Part shown: positions 48,401 to 59,654 of the stretch, in pieces | How positions within the stretch are numbered: position 1 is the stretch's first letter | How the letters are laid out: each line of letters begins with the position of its first letter | DNA from: Ceratotherium simum simum | Taxonomy: Eukaryota > Chordata > Mammalia > Perissodactyla > Rhinocerotidae | Length of the DNA stretch: 64,000 nt | Direction of reading: 5' to 3' | NCBI RefSeq assembly: GCF_000283155.1 | Contig: NW_004454160.1 | Location: 9,672,338-9,736,337, forward strand | The notes under the pieces: model-generated | Database searches by the model: none | What the model saw: only the letters and a program-made list of their open reading frames with translations | Told to the model about the DNA's origin: nothing | Position numbers and translations under genes: made by a program

Positions 48401-48546
48401 ATGTTTTTTGCAGAGTTTGGGGTTTCTTTTGTTTTTCTGTGTGTGCATTTGCATTTATGTGTATGGGGAGTGTGTGTTTAGATACCTTTTATTAGCCTAA
48501 GGAAGTCTCCTTCTGTTACAGTTTTGTTAAATTTTTTATTAGGAGT
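45450..48546 (-). repeat. Old L1 (L1M class), antisense
   Basis: The 3'UTR starts near 45465 ('GAGCAGTTTTAGGTTCGCAG'). The ORF2 C-terminal remnant with HCWWEC is at 46040-46320 on the minus strand, and further ORF2-like text runs to about 47100. From 47100 to 48000 the match is weaker (ORF1/5'-like sequence such as 'TTGTGCAGGTATATTTCTGC'), and ORF2-type text returns at 48290 ('TAGGACCTCCAGTATAATAT'), so at least two old copies adjoin. No intact frame. Confidence 0.7.
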
Positions 48547-48758
48547 TTATTTTTTTCTTTGTTTTTTATGTAAGGTGATGTATGTGTTAACTATCTTGAT
48601 CTTGGTAACCATTCCACAATGTATATGTATATCAAATCATCACATTTTACACCTTAAATATATACAATTATATTTGTCAATTATTCCTCAATGAAGCTGG
48701 GGAAAATGTACCAGTAGGAATCTTACCGGTAGAAGTTCAGACAATTTCACTGCCTAAT
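48547..48758 (+). repeat. Sense L1 3'-end fragment inside antisense L1
   Basis: About 210 bp carrying the common L1 3' tail ('TGTATATGTATATCAAATCA', 'CACCTTAAATATATACAATT', 'TCAATGAAGCTGGGGAAAAT'). It is bounded by the direct repeat TTTTATTAGGAGT at 48534-48546 and 48759-48771, which reads as a target duplication in the surrounding antisense L1. Confidence 0.65.
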
Positions 48759-49040
48759 TTTTATTAGGAGTCTATGCTGATTTTATCAAACACATTTTTA
48801 ACATATTGAAATAATCATATGTTTTCTTCTTTAGTCTGTTAATGAAGTAAATTATATTTATTGATTTTTTTAAAATTACATGTATTTATTTAATTTCTGA
48901 GATAAAGTTATTTGAGCACAAAATATCATTTTTATATGTTGCTGGATTAATTCTGCTAGTATCTTGTTTAGGATTTTTGCATCTATATTCATAAGTAAGA
49001 TTTGCTATAATTTTTCTTTCTGATATTGTTCTTGTCAAGT
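48759..49040 (-). repeat. Old L1 ORF2 fragment, antisense (continuation)
   Basis: Continues the antisense ORF2 text after the sense insert: 'TGCTGATTTTATCAAACACA', 'ATTCTGCTAGTATCTTGTTT'. It corresponds to the reverse-transcriptase region. Confidence 0.65.
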
Positions 49041-49400
49041 TTGTGTATCAAACTAATTCTAGTTCCTTACTTCTATTGTCTCTTAGCCAATCTAGTTTCT
49101 TCCAAAGCACATGTCACTTTACAATATACTATGGAGCTAGTTTACTCTTAGCTTGTATGCTACAACTGTTTTTTAATGTTAACTTTTCTCCAGAAAAATC
49201 TGAACGCTTTGAGGACAGGGATTTTTGATTTATGCATTGATATATCTCAAGCAACCAAGTTCCTGGCATATCATAGATTCTCAATAATATTTTACATGAT
49301 CATTTTGCAATATATAAGTATACCAAACCATTACTTTGTACACCTTAAACTTACATAATGTTATATGTCAATTATATCTCAATAAAGCTGGAAAAAATAT
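49041..49400 (+). repeat. Mixed old repeat with sense L1 3' tail
   Basis: The part at 49290-49400 is another L1 3' tail ('CAAACCATTACTTTGTACAC', 'TATCTCAATAAAGCTGGAAA'). The part before it is unassigned. Confidence 0.5.
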
Positions 49401-50044
49401 TGTTAAACAAACAAGTTGAAAACAGAGATTGTAGTACAAATTACCTTATGGTCAATTTTTGCAAATGTTCCATGTGCACTTGAAAAGGGTATGTGTAAAT
49501 AAATTTGTAACATGGATTTGACTTTACACAATTGTGGGAGCTGGCTTAACAATCTCTGAAAGGTTATCTTCTCATCTGATGTTAGAGCTTGAAGTCTGCA
49601 GGGCAGACATTTGGGAAGGAAAGATGGATGTAAAGTGGGAGAGAGCAGAAACAAGCTGAAATCCACTAACATGAGCTGGAACCGAGGAGGACAGATGGGA
49701 ACCCACATCAGTTCTCATTGCTCCAATCATAACATAGGTGTCCTGCCAGAGAAAATAGTGCCCTTTGTCCTGAAGCTGAACATACACCTGGCTCAGTAGT
49801 TGGAGAACCTGAAGGAGGATCCAGTGGAAGGTGAAAGAGCTGCAGGACTGGCTGCTGCCCCCCACCAACAAGGTGAGCCAGCAAATATGCGACATCTGAT
49901 GACTCTGCCCCGAACTTGTAAGTATAAAAACACAATATGACTGCTGCTTCACTACAATCCTCCAAATCTCACACAGAAATGTCCCTTGTGGCCCATCATA
50001 ACCAAAAACACGCAGAACAGGGAATTCTGGGAAACGTAGTTCAG
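49401..50044. other. Unassigned block
   Basis: Less A/T-rich than its surroundings, with antisense L1-like text at 49450-49490 and an unidentified stretch at 49540-50035 ending 'TTCTGGGAAACGTAGTTCAG', a style of ending found in old LTR-like repeats. The overlapping ORFs at 49572-49965 on both strands have no family resemblance I can recognise and I do not regard them as genes. Confidence 0.4.
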
Positions 50045-51879
50045 CTTTGACAAGTTGAACAAAGACACAACAGGATTATACAAATTTAAAGTTTTATGTT
50101 TTTCTTATAAATTGAAAGTTTTATCTGTATAAAATGACCCTCTGCATTTCTATAAGTGCTATTTGCCTTGAAATCTATTTAATATAGCATGACTGGCTTT
50201 CTCTTGATTAGTGCTTACAAGACATTTTTCCATCTGTTCACTTTGTCTCAATATCTTTATGTTTTAGATCTATCTCTTGTAAACAGCACATAGCGGAATT
50301 TATTTTTTTAAACAGCCTGGCAAGTGTTGTCTTTCTACAGGTGTGTTAGAATATCTACGTTATTTATAATTACTAAGATATTAGTATTTATGTTGATCAT
50401 GTTATTATTGCTTTCCATTTTCTACCTTTCAATATTTCCTTGTTTCTTTTCGTATTCCCTTGAACTGATTCATTTTTATCTCTTTTTTTTTTGGTTTCTC
50501 TACTAATTTGGAGTCATATATGCTGTTTCTCTGCTTTTAATGTTTACTCTAGTTAGTGTAACATGCATATTTAACCTTATAAGTCTAAAGTTAATTAATA
50601 TCTTTATCTTCTTTCTAAATAATAAAATTACCTTTAAGCACTTTAAGTCCACTTACCACCTTTCCTGTATCTATGACAGTCTCAACTTGACAAGACGTTA
50701 TTATTGTTTATAAAGTCAAAATGTGTTTAGATTACCCATATAATTGTCATGTTACTGGTTCTTCATTTTTTTCTGGTATTTCAGACTTCCTATGTGGAAT
50801 CACTTTTCTTCTGCCTAAAGTACATATTTTAGAATTTCCTTTACTAAGGATTTGCTCTTGGTAAATATATTCAGTTTTTGTTTTTCTGATAAGGTCTTCA
50901 TTTTACCTATATTTTTGGAAAGTGTTTACCACTATGTATAAAGTGTTATGTTGACATTTATTTTCACCTACCACATCAAAGATATACTTCTGTTATCAAA
51001 GATATGCAAAAATGTGCTTGTTGAGAAGACAGCTAATAGTCTGTTGCTTTTTTGAAGGTAGTCTTTTCATTCTCTTTGCTTTTATTTTTAAAAACTTTTA
51101 AAAATTGTGAAATATAACATATAGAGAAATGAATAACACTTATATGTACAATTTAACACATGGTGGTTAAGGAAACATTGGCCTTGTATACAACACTAAG
51201 ATCAAGAATGGAATATTGCTGGCATCCCAGGAGCCCCTTGTATATTCCTTCACAATCACAAAGAGCTCTCTTTCTCCACAGGTAGCCACTATCCTGACTT
51301 TAAATAGTACTTTCCTTCCTTTTCTTTGTTTTTCTCTTTAATCTTGTAATATGTTAATTTCATTGATTTTTAGCGTTTACCTTATTCCTAAGATAAATTC
51401 ATTTTGGTCATGATATATTTTCATTATTATATATTTCTGGATTTTGCCATTTTCTTTTCTAGGATATTTGCATCTATATTTATAGCTTGTAATTTTCTTC
51501 TGTAATATTTTCTTTGTTCAGTTTTGGTATCAAAGTTATGCTAATCTCACAGTTGAGGTAAGGCATGTTTCCTCTACTTCTGTTCCCTAGAAGAGTTTGT
51601 GTAAGATTGCAAAAGTTTCTTCCCTTAATATTTGGTGGAACTTAACAGTGAAGCCATTTGGCCTGATGTGTTCAAGAATAGATTTTTAATCATTGACTCA
51701 CTTATAAGTGACTTTATAATTATAAGTTTATAAGATTATGTGTCTATTCAGTTTTTTAAATCTTTCTTGAGCCAATTTTTGTTAGGTACATTTTCCAGAA
51801 TTTATTTATTTTACCTAAATATTTAGATTGATTGGCATAATTTGTTTATAATATTTTCTCTGGTAGTCATTAGAGCTGT

Positions 51880-52230
51880 TTGCCAAATATATATGGTTCT
51901 TTAAACTGCCTGATACGTGATAGAATTGTACTTTCTGCCCCTTTTGTGGTTGGATGCGGCCATGTGACTAGTTTGGGCCAATGAATTGTGAGCTAAGTGA
52001 TGTAAGTCACTTCTGGGCTGGAGCATTTAATTAATGCAAGACCCTCCAGAGCTCCTCCTTTCCTTTGTAAAATAAATAGTAACATTTTATATGATATCTT
52101 CTCTGTTAGCCAGGATCTCTGAATGACTTCCATGAGAAGAGGCCCTCTACCAACAATAGACATGTAATACAAGCAGGAAATAAATCTTTATTGTTTTCTG
52201 TTACTGTTGCATCATCTAGCTTATTCTGAT
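51880..52230 (+). mobile_element. Old LTR-like repeat
   Basis: Text such as 'GGTTGGATGCGGCCATGTGA', 'TTGGGCCAATGAATTGTGAG', 'GTAAGTCACTTCTGGGCTGG' and 'GGAAATAAATCTTTATTG' matches a common old mammalian non-coding element, probably of LTR type. The family is not resolved. Confidence 0.5.
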
Positions 52231-52608
52231 AGATGATGCTCTTATCTGTTTAATGTCATTGCAGCATCTGTAATGTGTCCCCCTCTTCATTCCTGATATT
52301 TGCTATTCAATCTGTTTCTCTTTCTCCCCTCATCCCCCAGTCTCACCATAATAGATATGTCAATTTTTTTAGTCTTTTCCAAGAAGACACTTTGGGTTTT
52401 GCTTATGTTTGTTTTCTATTTTTTTAACTTCTGCTCTCTACCTTCTACTTTTTAAAAAATGTTTAGGTTTTTATTTATTTATTCTTTTGCTGTTCTTTAT
52501 TTAATTTCTTGAGATGTTAGCTCATTAATTTTCATTCTTTCTTTTTCCTAATATGTGCATTTAAGGCTATAAATTCCTTCAAGATTCAGCTGCCTCCCAT
52601 AGATCTTG

Positions 52609-52821
52609 TTTTTTTTTTTTTTTATAATTTTATTTATTTTTTTTCCCCCAAAGCCCCAGTAGATAGTTTATGTCATAGCTGCACATCCTTCTAGTTGCCG
52701 TATGTGGGACGCAGCCTCAGCATGGCCGGAGAGGCGGTGCATCAGTGCGCTCCCAGGATCCAAACCCAGGCCGCCAGCAGTGGAGTGCGTGTACCTAACC
52801 GCTAAGCCACGGGGCCGGCCC
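52609..52821 (-). repeat. Short-form ERE SINE, antisense
   Basis: Poly(T), 'CCCCCAAAGCCCCAGTAGAT', 'TCCTTCTAGTTGCCGTATGT' and a reversed head GCCACGGGGCCGGCCC. A perfect 16-bp target duplication, CCTCCCATAGATCTTG, is at 52593-52608 and 52822-52837, so this is a recent copy. Confidence 0.96.
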
Positions 52822-54326
52822 CCTCCCATAGATCTTGATACATAGTATTTGTGTTATCATTCAGTTCAAAATATTTTCTAATTTCTATTATGATTTTTTC
52901 TCTGATCCATGGGTCTCTAGGAAGTGTATTTCCTAACGTCTAAATAAATGAAGATGTTTTTGTTACTTTTTTTAGTAAATTTCTGTTCTAAATGAACTAT
53001 AAATGAAAAGACATATGCTATATATTTTCAATCCTTTGAAAGTTTATATAGTTCTTTTGTAAACTATATATAGTTTGACTTATTTTTTTAATCCAGTGTG
53101 ATAATTTTTGTCTTTTGACTAGTTAATATAGTCTATTTACATTCAATTTAATTACTGATGTTAGGCTTTCTTTCTACTCTCTTATTTTGTTCTTTACATT
53201 TATCATATATGTTCACACTTTTTCTTTCCTTTCTTGATTTTTCTTTCACTGACTAATATTATTTTATCATTATTTTATTCTATTGGAAGTTTTAAACTTT
53301 TCTTTCTCTTATTGTGGTGCCTACCCTAGAAATTATAACACATACACTTTATTTATCAAAGTCTGAATTTAAAGAATATTTACCAACTGCTTAGATATAC
53401 AATGAACATTTTAACTCCATTTATCCTCTTGTTGACTTGTTGTTCAGTATTTTAAATCTATCTCTTTGTTTTTACCCTAACAATACATTATAATTGTTTT
53501 ATAGAATCAATTGTCATTTCCATTTTCCCAGCTATTTACTACAGTTTTTTCCCCTTGATTTTTCTTGTATTTCAGATTTTCCATCCGGGATCACTTTCTT
53601 TATCCCTGAACTTTATCCTTTAGAATTTTCTTTAGTGAATGTCTGCTGATGACAAATTCTCTTGGCTGTTATTTCTTTAAGAACATTATTATTTCAACTT
53701 AAGCACTTTGAAGTCCACTGTCGTCTGGAAAGTATTAGTACTGATAAGTCAATGGTCAATCTAACTGTCATTTCTTCAAAGATAATCTTTCTTTTCCCTA
53801 CGGTGGCTTTAAAGATTTTTTTCTGTCTTTGGTTGTCCTCAGTTTTCCTATGATGCTTATGAGTGTGGATTTATTTTTATTTATCCTTCTTGAGGTTAAG
53901 TGGACCTTTTGAATCAATGCATTGAGGTCTTTCCTCAATTCTCAGTCATATTCTCTTCAAATATGCCTTTGGCCCATTTATTCTCTCCATTCCTTCTAGG
54001 ACTCTAATCAAATGGATTCAAAATGTATTTTCTACATCTCTCACCCTCTCTACATTTTCTACACTTTTTTATCTGTGTTGAATTCTCAATATTTATTTCT
54101 GTTCTATCTTCTAGATCACAAACTGTCTTTTGTTTGTATTTAATCTGTTGCTAAACACATCTATCGAGATTTTTAATTCCAGTTATTGCTTTTTTCATTT
54201 CTAGATGTTATTTGGTTCTTTTAAAGTCTGTGATTTTTTTATGGCTTCCTATTCATTGTAGAAGTTTTAAAGTTTGCAATTTACTTTTATAACATATTAA
54301 GCATAGCTGATTTAAAACATGTGTCT

Positions 54327-54635
54327 CGGGGCCGGCCCTGTGGCTTAGCGGTTTAAGTGCACTCGCTCCGCTACTGGCAGCCCGGGTTTGGATCCCAGGC
54401 ACGTACCAAAGCACCCCTTCTTTGGCCATGCTGAGGCTGTGTCCCACATACGGCAACTAGAAGGATGTGCAACTATGACATACAACTATCTACTGGGGCT
54501 TTGTGGGGAAAAAAAAAACGGAGGAAGATTGGCAATAGATGTTAGCTCAGAGCCAGTCTTCCTCAGCAAAAAGAGGAGGATTAGCATAGCATGGATGTTA
54601 GCTCAGGGCTGATCTTCCTCACACACACACAAAAA
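54327..54635 (+). repeat. Composite long ERE SINE
   Basis: Head CGGGGCCGGCCCTGTGGCTT, then the short-form body ('GGCAACTAGAAGGATGTGCA', 'CTACTGGGGCTTTGTGGGGA') with its poly(A), directly followed by the paired tail modules of the long form ('GTTAGCTCAGAGCCAGTCTT', 'TTAGCTCAGGGCTGATCTTC'). It is about 310 bp, the longest here. The target sequence ACATGTGTCT on the left recurs as AATGTGTCT on the right. Confidence 0.92.
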
Positions 54636-54644
54636 ATGTGTCTT

Positions 54645-56055
54645 CACAGATCAATGGAATAGAATCGAAAGCCCAGAAATAAACCCACACATCTATGGAC
54701 AGCTAGTCTTCGACAAAGGAGCCAAGAACATACAATGGAGAAAGGAAAGTCTCTTCAACAAGTGGTATTGGGAAAACTGGACAGCCACATGCCAAAAAAT
54801 GAAAGTAGAACATTACATTACACCATACACAAAAATTAACTCAAAATGGATTAAAGACTTGAATTTTCGACCTGAAACTATGAAACTTCTAGAAGAAAAC
54901 ATAGGTAGTAAGCTTTTTGACATAGGTCTTAACAATGTATTTTCAAGCACCATGTCTGACTGGGCAAGAGGAACAATAGAAAAAATAAACAAATGGGACT
55001 ACATCAAACTAAAAATCTTCTGCACAGCAAAGGAAACCATCAACAAAACGAAAAGACAACCTAACAATTGGCAGAAGATATTTGCAAACCATACATCTGA
55101 TAAGGGGTTAATCTCCAAAATATATAAAGAACACATGCATCTCAACAACAAAAAATCTAACAACACAATTAAAAAATCGGCAAAAGACCTGAACAGACAT
55201 TTCTCCAAAGAAGATATACAGATGGCCAATGGGCACGTGAAAAGATGTTCAACATCGTTAACTATCAGGGAAATGCAAATCAAAACTACAATGAGCTATC
55301 ACCTCACACCCGTCAGAATGGCTATAATTAACAAGACAGGAAACAACAAGTGTTGGAGAGGATGTGGAGAGAAGGGAACTCTCATACACTGCTGGTGGGA
55401 GTGCAAACTGGTGCAGACACTATGGAAAACAGTGTGGAGATTCCTCAAAAATTTAAGGATAGAACTACCATACAATCCAGCTATTCCACTGCTGAGTATT
55501 TATCCAAAGAACATGAAAACACCAATGCATAAAGATACATGCACCCCTGTGTTCATTGCAGCATTATTCACAATAGCCAAGATGTGGAAGCAACCTAAGT
55601 GCCCATCAAGGGATGAATGGATAAAGAAGATGTGGTATATATACACAATGGAATACTACTCAGCCATAAGAAACGATGAAATCCAACCATTTGTGACAAC
55701 ATGGATGGACATTGAGGGTATTATACCAAGTGAAATAAGTCAGAGGGAGAAGGTCAAATACCATATGATCTCACTCATTAAGTAGTAGATAATAACAACA
55801 ACAAACACATAGAGACAGAGATTGGATTGGTGGTTACCAGAGGAGAAGGGGGGAGGAAGGAGGGTAAAAGGGATAATTAGGCACATGTGTGTGGTGATGG
55901 ATTGTAATTAGTATTTGGGTGGTGAACATGAGAACATGATGTAATTCATGCAGAAATAAAAGTATAATGATGTACACCTGAAATTTATACAATGTTATAA
56001 ACCAATGTTACCACAATAAACAAAAAATTAAAAAAATATTAAAAAAATAAAATAG
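54645..56055 (+). mobile_element. Young 5'-truncated L1 (ORF2 C-terminus and 3'UTR)
   Basis: A 1.4-kb sense L1 insertion. The ORF2 C-terminal frame is open without a stop from 54646 to 55785 (about 379 residues). It includes [17 protein letters not shown] and the Cys/His cluster [18 protein letters not shown] (C-x3-C-x7-H-x4-C), typical of the mammalian L1 ORF2 C-terminus. A 3'UTR ('AAGTATAATGATGTACACCT') and an A-rich tail follow. The target duplication (A)ACATGTGTCTT is at 56056-56067 and, in altered form, at 54636-54644. It lacks endonuclease and reverse transcriptase and cannot retrotranspose by itself. It is the least decayed L1 in the window. Confidence 0.93.
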
Positions 56056-57009
56056 AACATGTGTCTTAAAAGTCCAATATCTGAAGTCTGTGCAGGTCTG
56101 TCTCTGCTGACTGTTGTTTATGTTGGTTCTTGCTCATATTATATTGTTGTTTTCTTTTATGGCTCATAAGCTTTGATTGCTTGCTGACCATTGTCCTTAA
56201 AAAATTATTTTTGGGCATTTCCTAAGCATAAGATGGATTTTCTGTCCTCCAGGGAAGTTTTGAGTTTGCTTCTCTCAGGTCTCTGGGGCATGTTTAGTTG
56301 GAATGACTTCAAACCAAATTTAAATTGAGAGTCACTGGTCCACCTAGGCCTTGCTTACCTGGTGTGCAGAGACATGGGAAACTTGGTCTATCGTCATAAC
56401 CACATAAAGAGGTTTCTTTTTGCTTTTCCTATTTTTTTCTACTCCTACCTAGTTCAAAGCCACAGAAGCCCATTCTGCAGTTCACAGAGTTTGAAGGAAG
56501 TATAATGGGTCAAGCTCTGGTTTGTTCTGACTCTGAGGGTGGGGCTCAATACGAAGACCTCCCATCTGATTCCCCCCACTCCCATAATGGTGGATTCTGT
56601 CAAGGAATCAAAACACAAGTATTTGTGATAATAGTTCATACCTTCTGGGCATAGGCAACTTTGGTGCTCTAATATTCCACTTCTGTTTGCCCATTACTAG
56701 AACCACAACTTCTAGGGCTGTTTTTAAATTGTTTCCTTTGTTTTTACCCAGGTTGACCATAATATGTCTAAGTGTGATTTTCTTTTTTCCCTCATGAAAG
56801 TAATTCATTGGGCTTCTTATTTGTGGATTGAACCATTCATCAACTTGGGAATATTCTCAGCCATTATAACTTCAAATGTTGTGTCTACTATGCTTTGTAT
56901 CTCCTCTTTCTGAAACTCCAGTTACACTTATGTTAAACTTTCTAACTCTGTCCTCATTGTTTCTAAACCTCACTTTCATATTTTCCACTCTTTCTACGTG
57001 CTACTGTTT
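56056..57009 (-). repeat. Old L1-derived sequence, antisense
   Basis: Resumes the old antisense L1 interrupted at 54326 ('AAAGTCCAATATCTGAAGTC', 'TTATGTTGGTTCTTGCTCAT'). The middle part (56200-56860) is weakly matched and includes 'GACCATAATATGTCTAAGTG', which is L1 ORF1-like. Confidence 0.55.
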
Positions 57010-57505
57010 CATTAGTTTTCAGAGCTGCTTTAACAAATTACACCAAGAAATTCAGAGGTTTCAAACAATAAAAATTTATTCTTTCACAGTTCTGAAGGTT
57101 AGAAGTCCAAAATCAAGGTGTCTTCAAAGTTGTTTCCTTCTGGATGCTCTGAAAAAGAATCTGTTCCATGTTACTCTCTTACCTTCTGGTGGTTGTCAGC
57201 AATTCTTGGTATTCCTTGACTTGTAGACACATCAGTCCCTTCTCTGCCTCTGTCTTTGTATGACTTTCCTCTATGGGTCTTTTCCTCTGTATCTGTGTTT
57301 CAAATATCCCTGCCCTTCCTTTTATAAGGACAACAGGCACTGGATTTAGGGCCAACCCTAAATCTAGAATGATCTCATCTCAAGACCGTTAACTTAATCA
57401 CATCAACAAAGACCCTATTTCTAAATAAGGTCATATTCAATGGTACTAGGGGTTAGGATTTGGACATATCTTTTTAGGGGACACAGTTCAACACACTATA
57501 GCTAC
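57010..57505 (-). mobile_element. MaLR-type solo LTR, antisense
   Basis: Reverse-complement MaLR order: 'GCTGCTTTAACAAATTACAC', 'TTCACAGTTCTGAAGGTTAG', 'TATAAGGACAACAGGCACTG', 'CAAAGACCCTATTTCTAAAT' and 'GGGGACACAGTTCAACACAC'. It lies in old antisense L1. Confidence 0.75.
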
Positions 57506-59064
57506 CTTCTGATTAATTTTCTCATATAAATCTTCCTGTTTATTAATCTCACTTTAGTTGTATCAAATTTGCTGTTAAACATATTTATTTAAGTTTTTAA
57601 AATTTCAATTATTATATTTTCATTTTTCAAAATGCTTAGTCTTTTTTTAGTTTTCGCCTCTGCACATCTTTTAAAGCTGTTCCTTATTTTCTTAGATATA
57701 GAAAAATATGGCTATTTATATTTTGTGTCAAATAGGTCCAATATCTGAAGTTTTGTGGGTCCATTCCTATTGTTTGTTGTTTCTCTTGGTTCATAGTGCC
57801 TTGTTTTCTCATGTGTTTAGTGAATTTTTACTGTGAGTAGTTTAATTTCATTGAAAATTTGCTTTTTGAGATTCATGGAGACATGGTATTAATGTGGGTT
57901 CCTTCAGAAAGTGTGTGCATTTTGCTTCTGCCAGAGCCTGGGATAACTTCATGTTTAAGATTACTTTAAACTTAATTTTTAGTTTTAGAGTTTGGGGAGT
58001 GTGTTATGGAGCTACACACAAGAGATATTGTGTCAAGATTTAAATGGGAAGATGTATGTAAAACTCTTAGCACACCGTCTCATAATTGGAAAGACCTCAA
58101 TAGACATTAAACTTTGTAGTATCAGGGAAACTTCCTTAGAGACAGGAGAGGGTAGAAATTATCCAAACAAAAGGGATCACTGGACGAGTGGGAAAAATTT
58201 ATTAGCATTGATAAAGCCTGGAGCAACTAAATAAACTTTAATATAAGTAAATCATAGAATAAAAGAGTGAGAATGGAAAAAGGTGATGCTGGAGAGCTGA
58301 GAGTGGGACATATCAGGTAGGACCTGGTAGACGTAATAAGGAATCTGAACTTTATCCTAAGACAAATGTAGTTATTGAAGGGTTTCAAGCAGAAAATTAT
58401 CCTGATTATATTTATGTTTTAGAAATATTTTGGCTGCTGTATGGATAATACGTTAGACGGGGCCAATAGTGGATACTAGGAGAACAGAGAGTGGACTATT
58501 GAAGGAATACAGGCAAGAAATGAAATGGGGAGAATGAATGAATTTGATAGTATTTGGTAGATGAAGCCTTAGAATTTCATGACTGACTGGATGTTGGAAG
58601 TGAAGGCAGGTTAGAGTTAAGGACAAAGCCCAGGTTTCTGACCAGGGCAACTCTGTTGGTGGTATCACTCACTGATATGAGGAATAAAGAAGAGGAGCAG
58701 GCCTGGAAGATATAATGATAAGTTTTATTTTGCACATGTTGAATGTGTGATATTTTAGATGCTTATGATACTCAAGAGAATGTCTCCTCTGCTCTTTCTT
58801 TGTGTTAGGGAAATGCAAAAGATGTAGGTTTTGCTATAGACTCCTGCTAAAATGACCAATTTTCCTTTAAGGGAAGTGGGAGATCCTGCACAAAACTTCA
58901 AGAACAGAAACTAATTCTTCCATCCCTTTCTCTGATGACTATACATGTTGTTCTGTATTAGATATGTTCTGATTTTTTGCTTTACAAAACATGGTTATCA
59001 TATAGACGATTTAATTTAGCTTACAGATAATTCAATTTAGCTTCTCCTGACTCAATAAACATGG
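57506..59064. other. Old L1 remnant then unassigned spacer
   Basis: 57506-57960 is old antisense L1 ('GTCCAATATCTGAAGTTTTG'). 57960-59064 is unassigned; 58240-58520 ('AATCTGAACTTTATCCTAAG', 'ATTTTGGCTGCTGTATGGAT') looks like the same nameless ancient repeat seen in LRIF1 intron 1. No gene is seen. Confidence 0.5.
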
Positions 59065-59585
59065 TGTGGTTGGCCACTTGTAAGATAGCCCCCAATGATC
59101 TCCACCTCTTAGTATACACGTCCTTGTGTAATCTTCTCCCCTTCAGTGTGGGCTGAACTTTTTGACTCACTACTGAGGAATAGAATTTGGCAGAACTGAC
59201 GTGATAGCACTTTTGAGTTAGCTTATAAAAAAACTGTAGCTTGTTTGGAGTGCTTTATTTTATGTTTTCTATTGGATGTCTCGCTATGGGAGAAACCAGC
59301 TGCCATGGCATAAGCCAGCCCTGTGGAAAGGTGCTCGTGGCAAAGAACTGAGGCCTACCAAGAGCCATGTGAGAGAGCTTGAAAGTGGATCCTCTTCCAG
59401 TCAAGCCTTGAGATGACTGCAGCTCTGGCTGACATCTTGCTTGTAGTCACATGAGAGACCATTAGCCAGAACCCAGCTAAGCTGCTCCCAGATTCAAGAC
59501 CCACAAAAACTGTGAGATAATAAATGTTGTTCTCAGACACTTAAGTTTTGGAGTAAATTGGTATGCAGCAATAGATAACTAATAT
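59065..59585 (+). mobile_element. MaLR-type solo LTR
   Basis: Order typical of an old MLT1-like LTR: 'CCCCTTCAGTGTGGGCTGAA', 'GGCAGAACTGACGTGATAGC', 'AAACCAGCTGCCATGGCATA', 'GAACTGAGGCCTACCAAGAG', 'TTGAGATGACTGCAGCTCTG', 'CTGTGAGATAATAAATGTTG' and 'CAGCAATAGATAACTAATAT'. It lies immediately downstream of the CD53 poly(A) signal. Confidence 0.8.
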
Positions 59586-59654
59586 ACCTGGCTTGCTGGC
59601 AGGGCAATCAGACTGAGTCATGCAAAGTGAGTTTGATATAGGAATGAGAATGTA

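Larger units (their letters stand above)
50045..54326 (-). repeat. Old L1 (L1M class) fragments, antisense
   Basis: A mosaic of at least two copies. Endonuclease-region text lies at 50100-50340, ORF1-region text at 50780-51060 ('CTTCTGCCTAAAGTACATAT') and a 3' end at 51080-51300 ('AGGTAGCCACTATCCTGACT'). ORF2 runs from 51300 to 53150, and an ORF1-type region is at 53570-54300 ('TCCATCCGGGATCACTTTCT'). It is interrupted by another old repeat at 51880-52230 and an ERE at 52609. No frame survives. Confidence 0.7.

Noticed and set aside
54799..55785. Host gene encoding a 328-residue protein
   Set aside because: The sequence is the L1 ORF2 C-terminus with a 3'UTR, an A-rich tail and target duplications.
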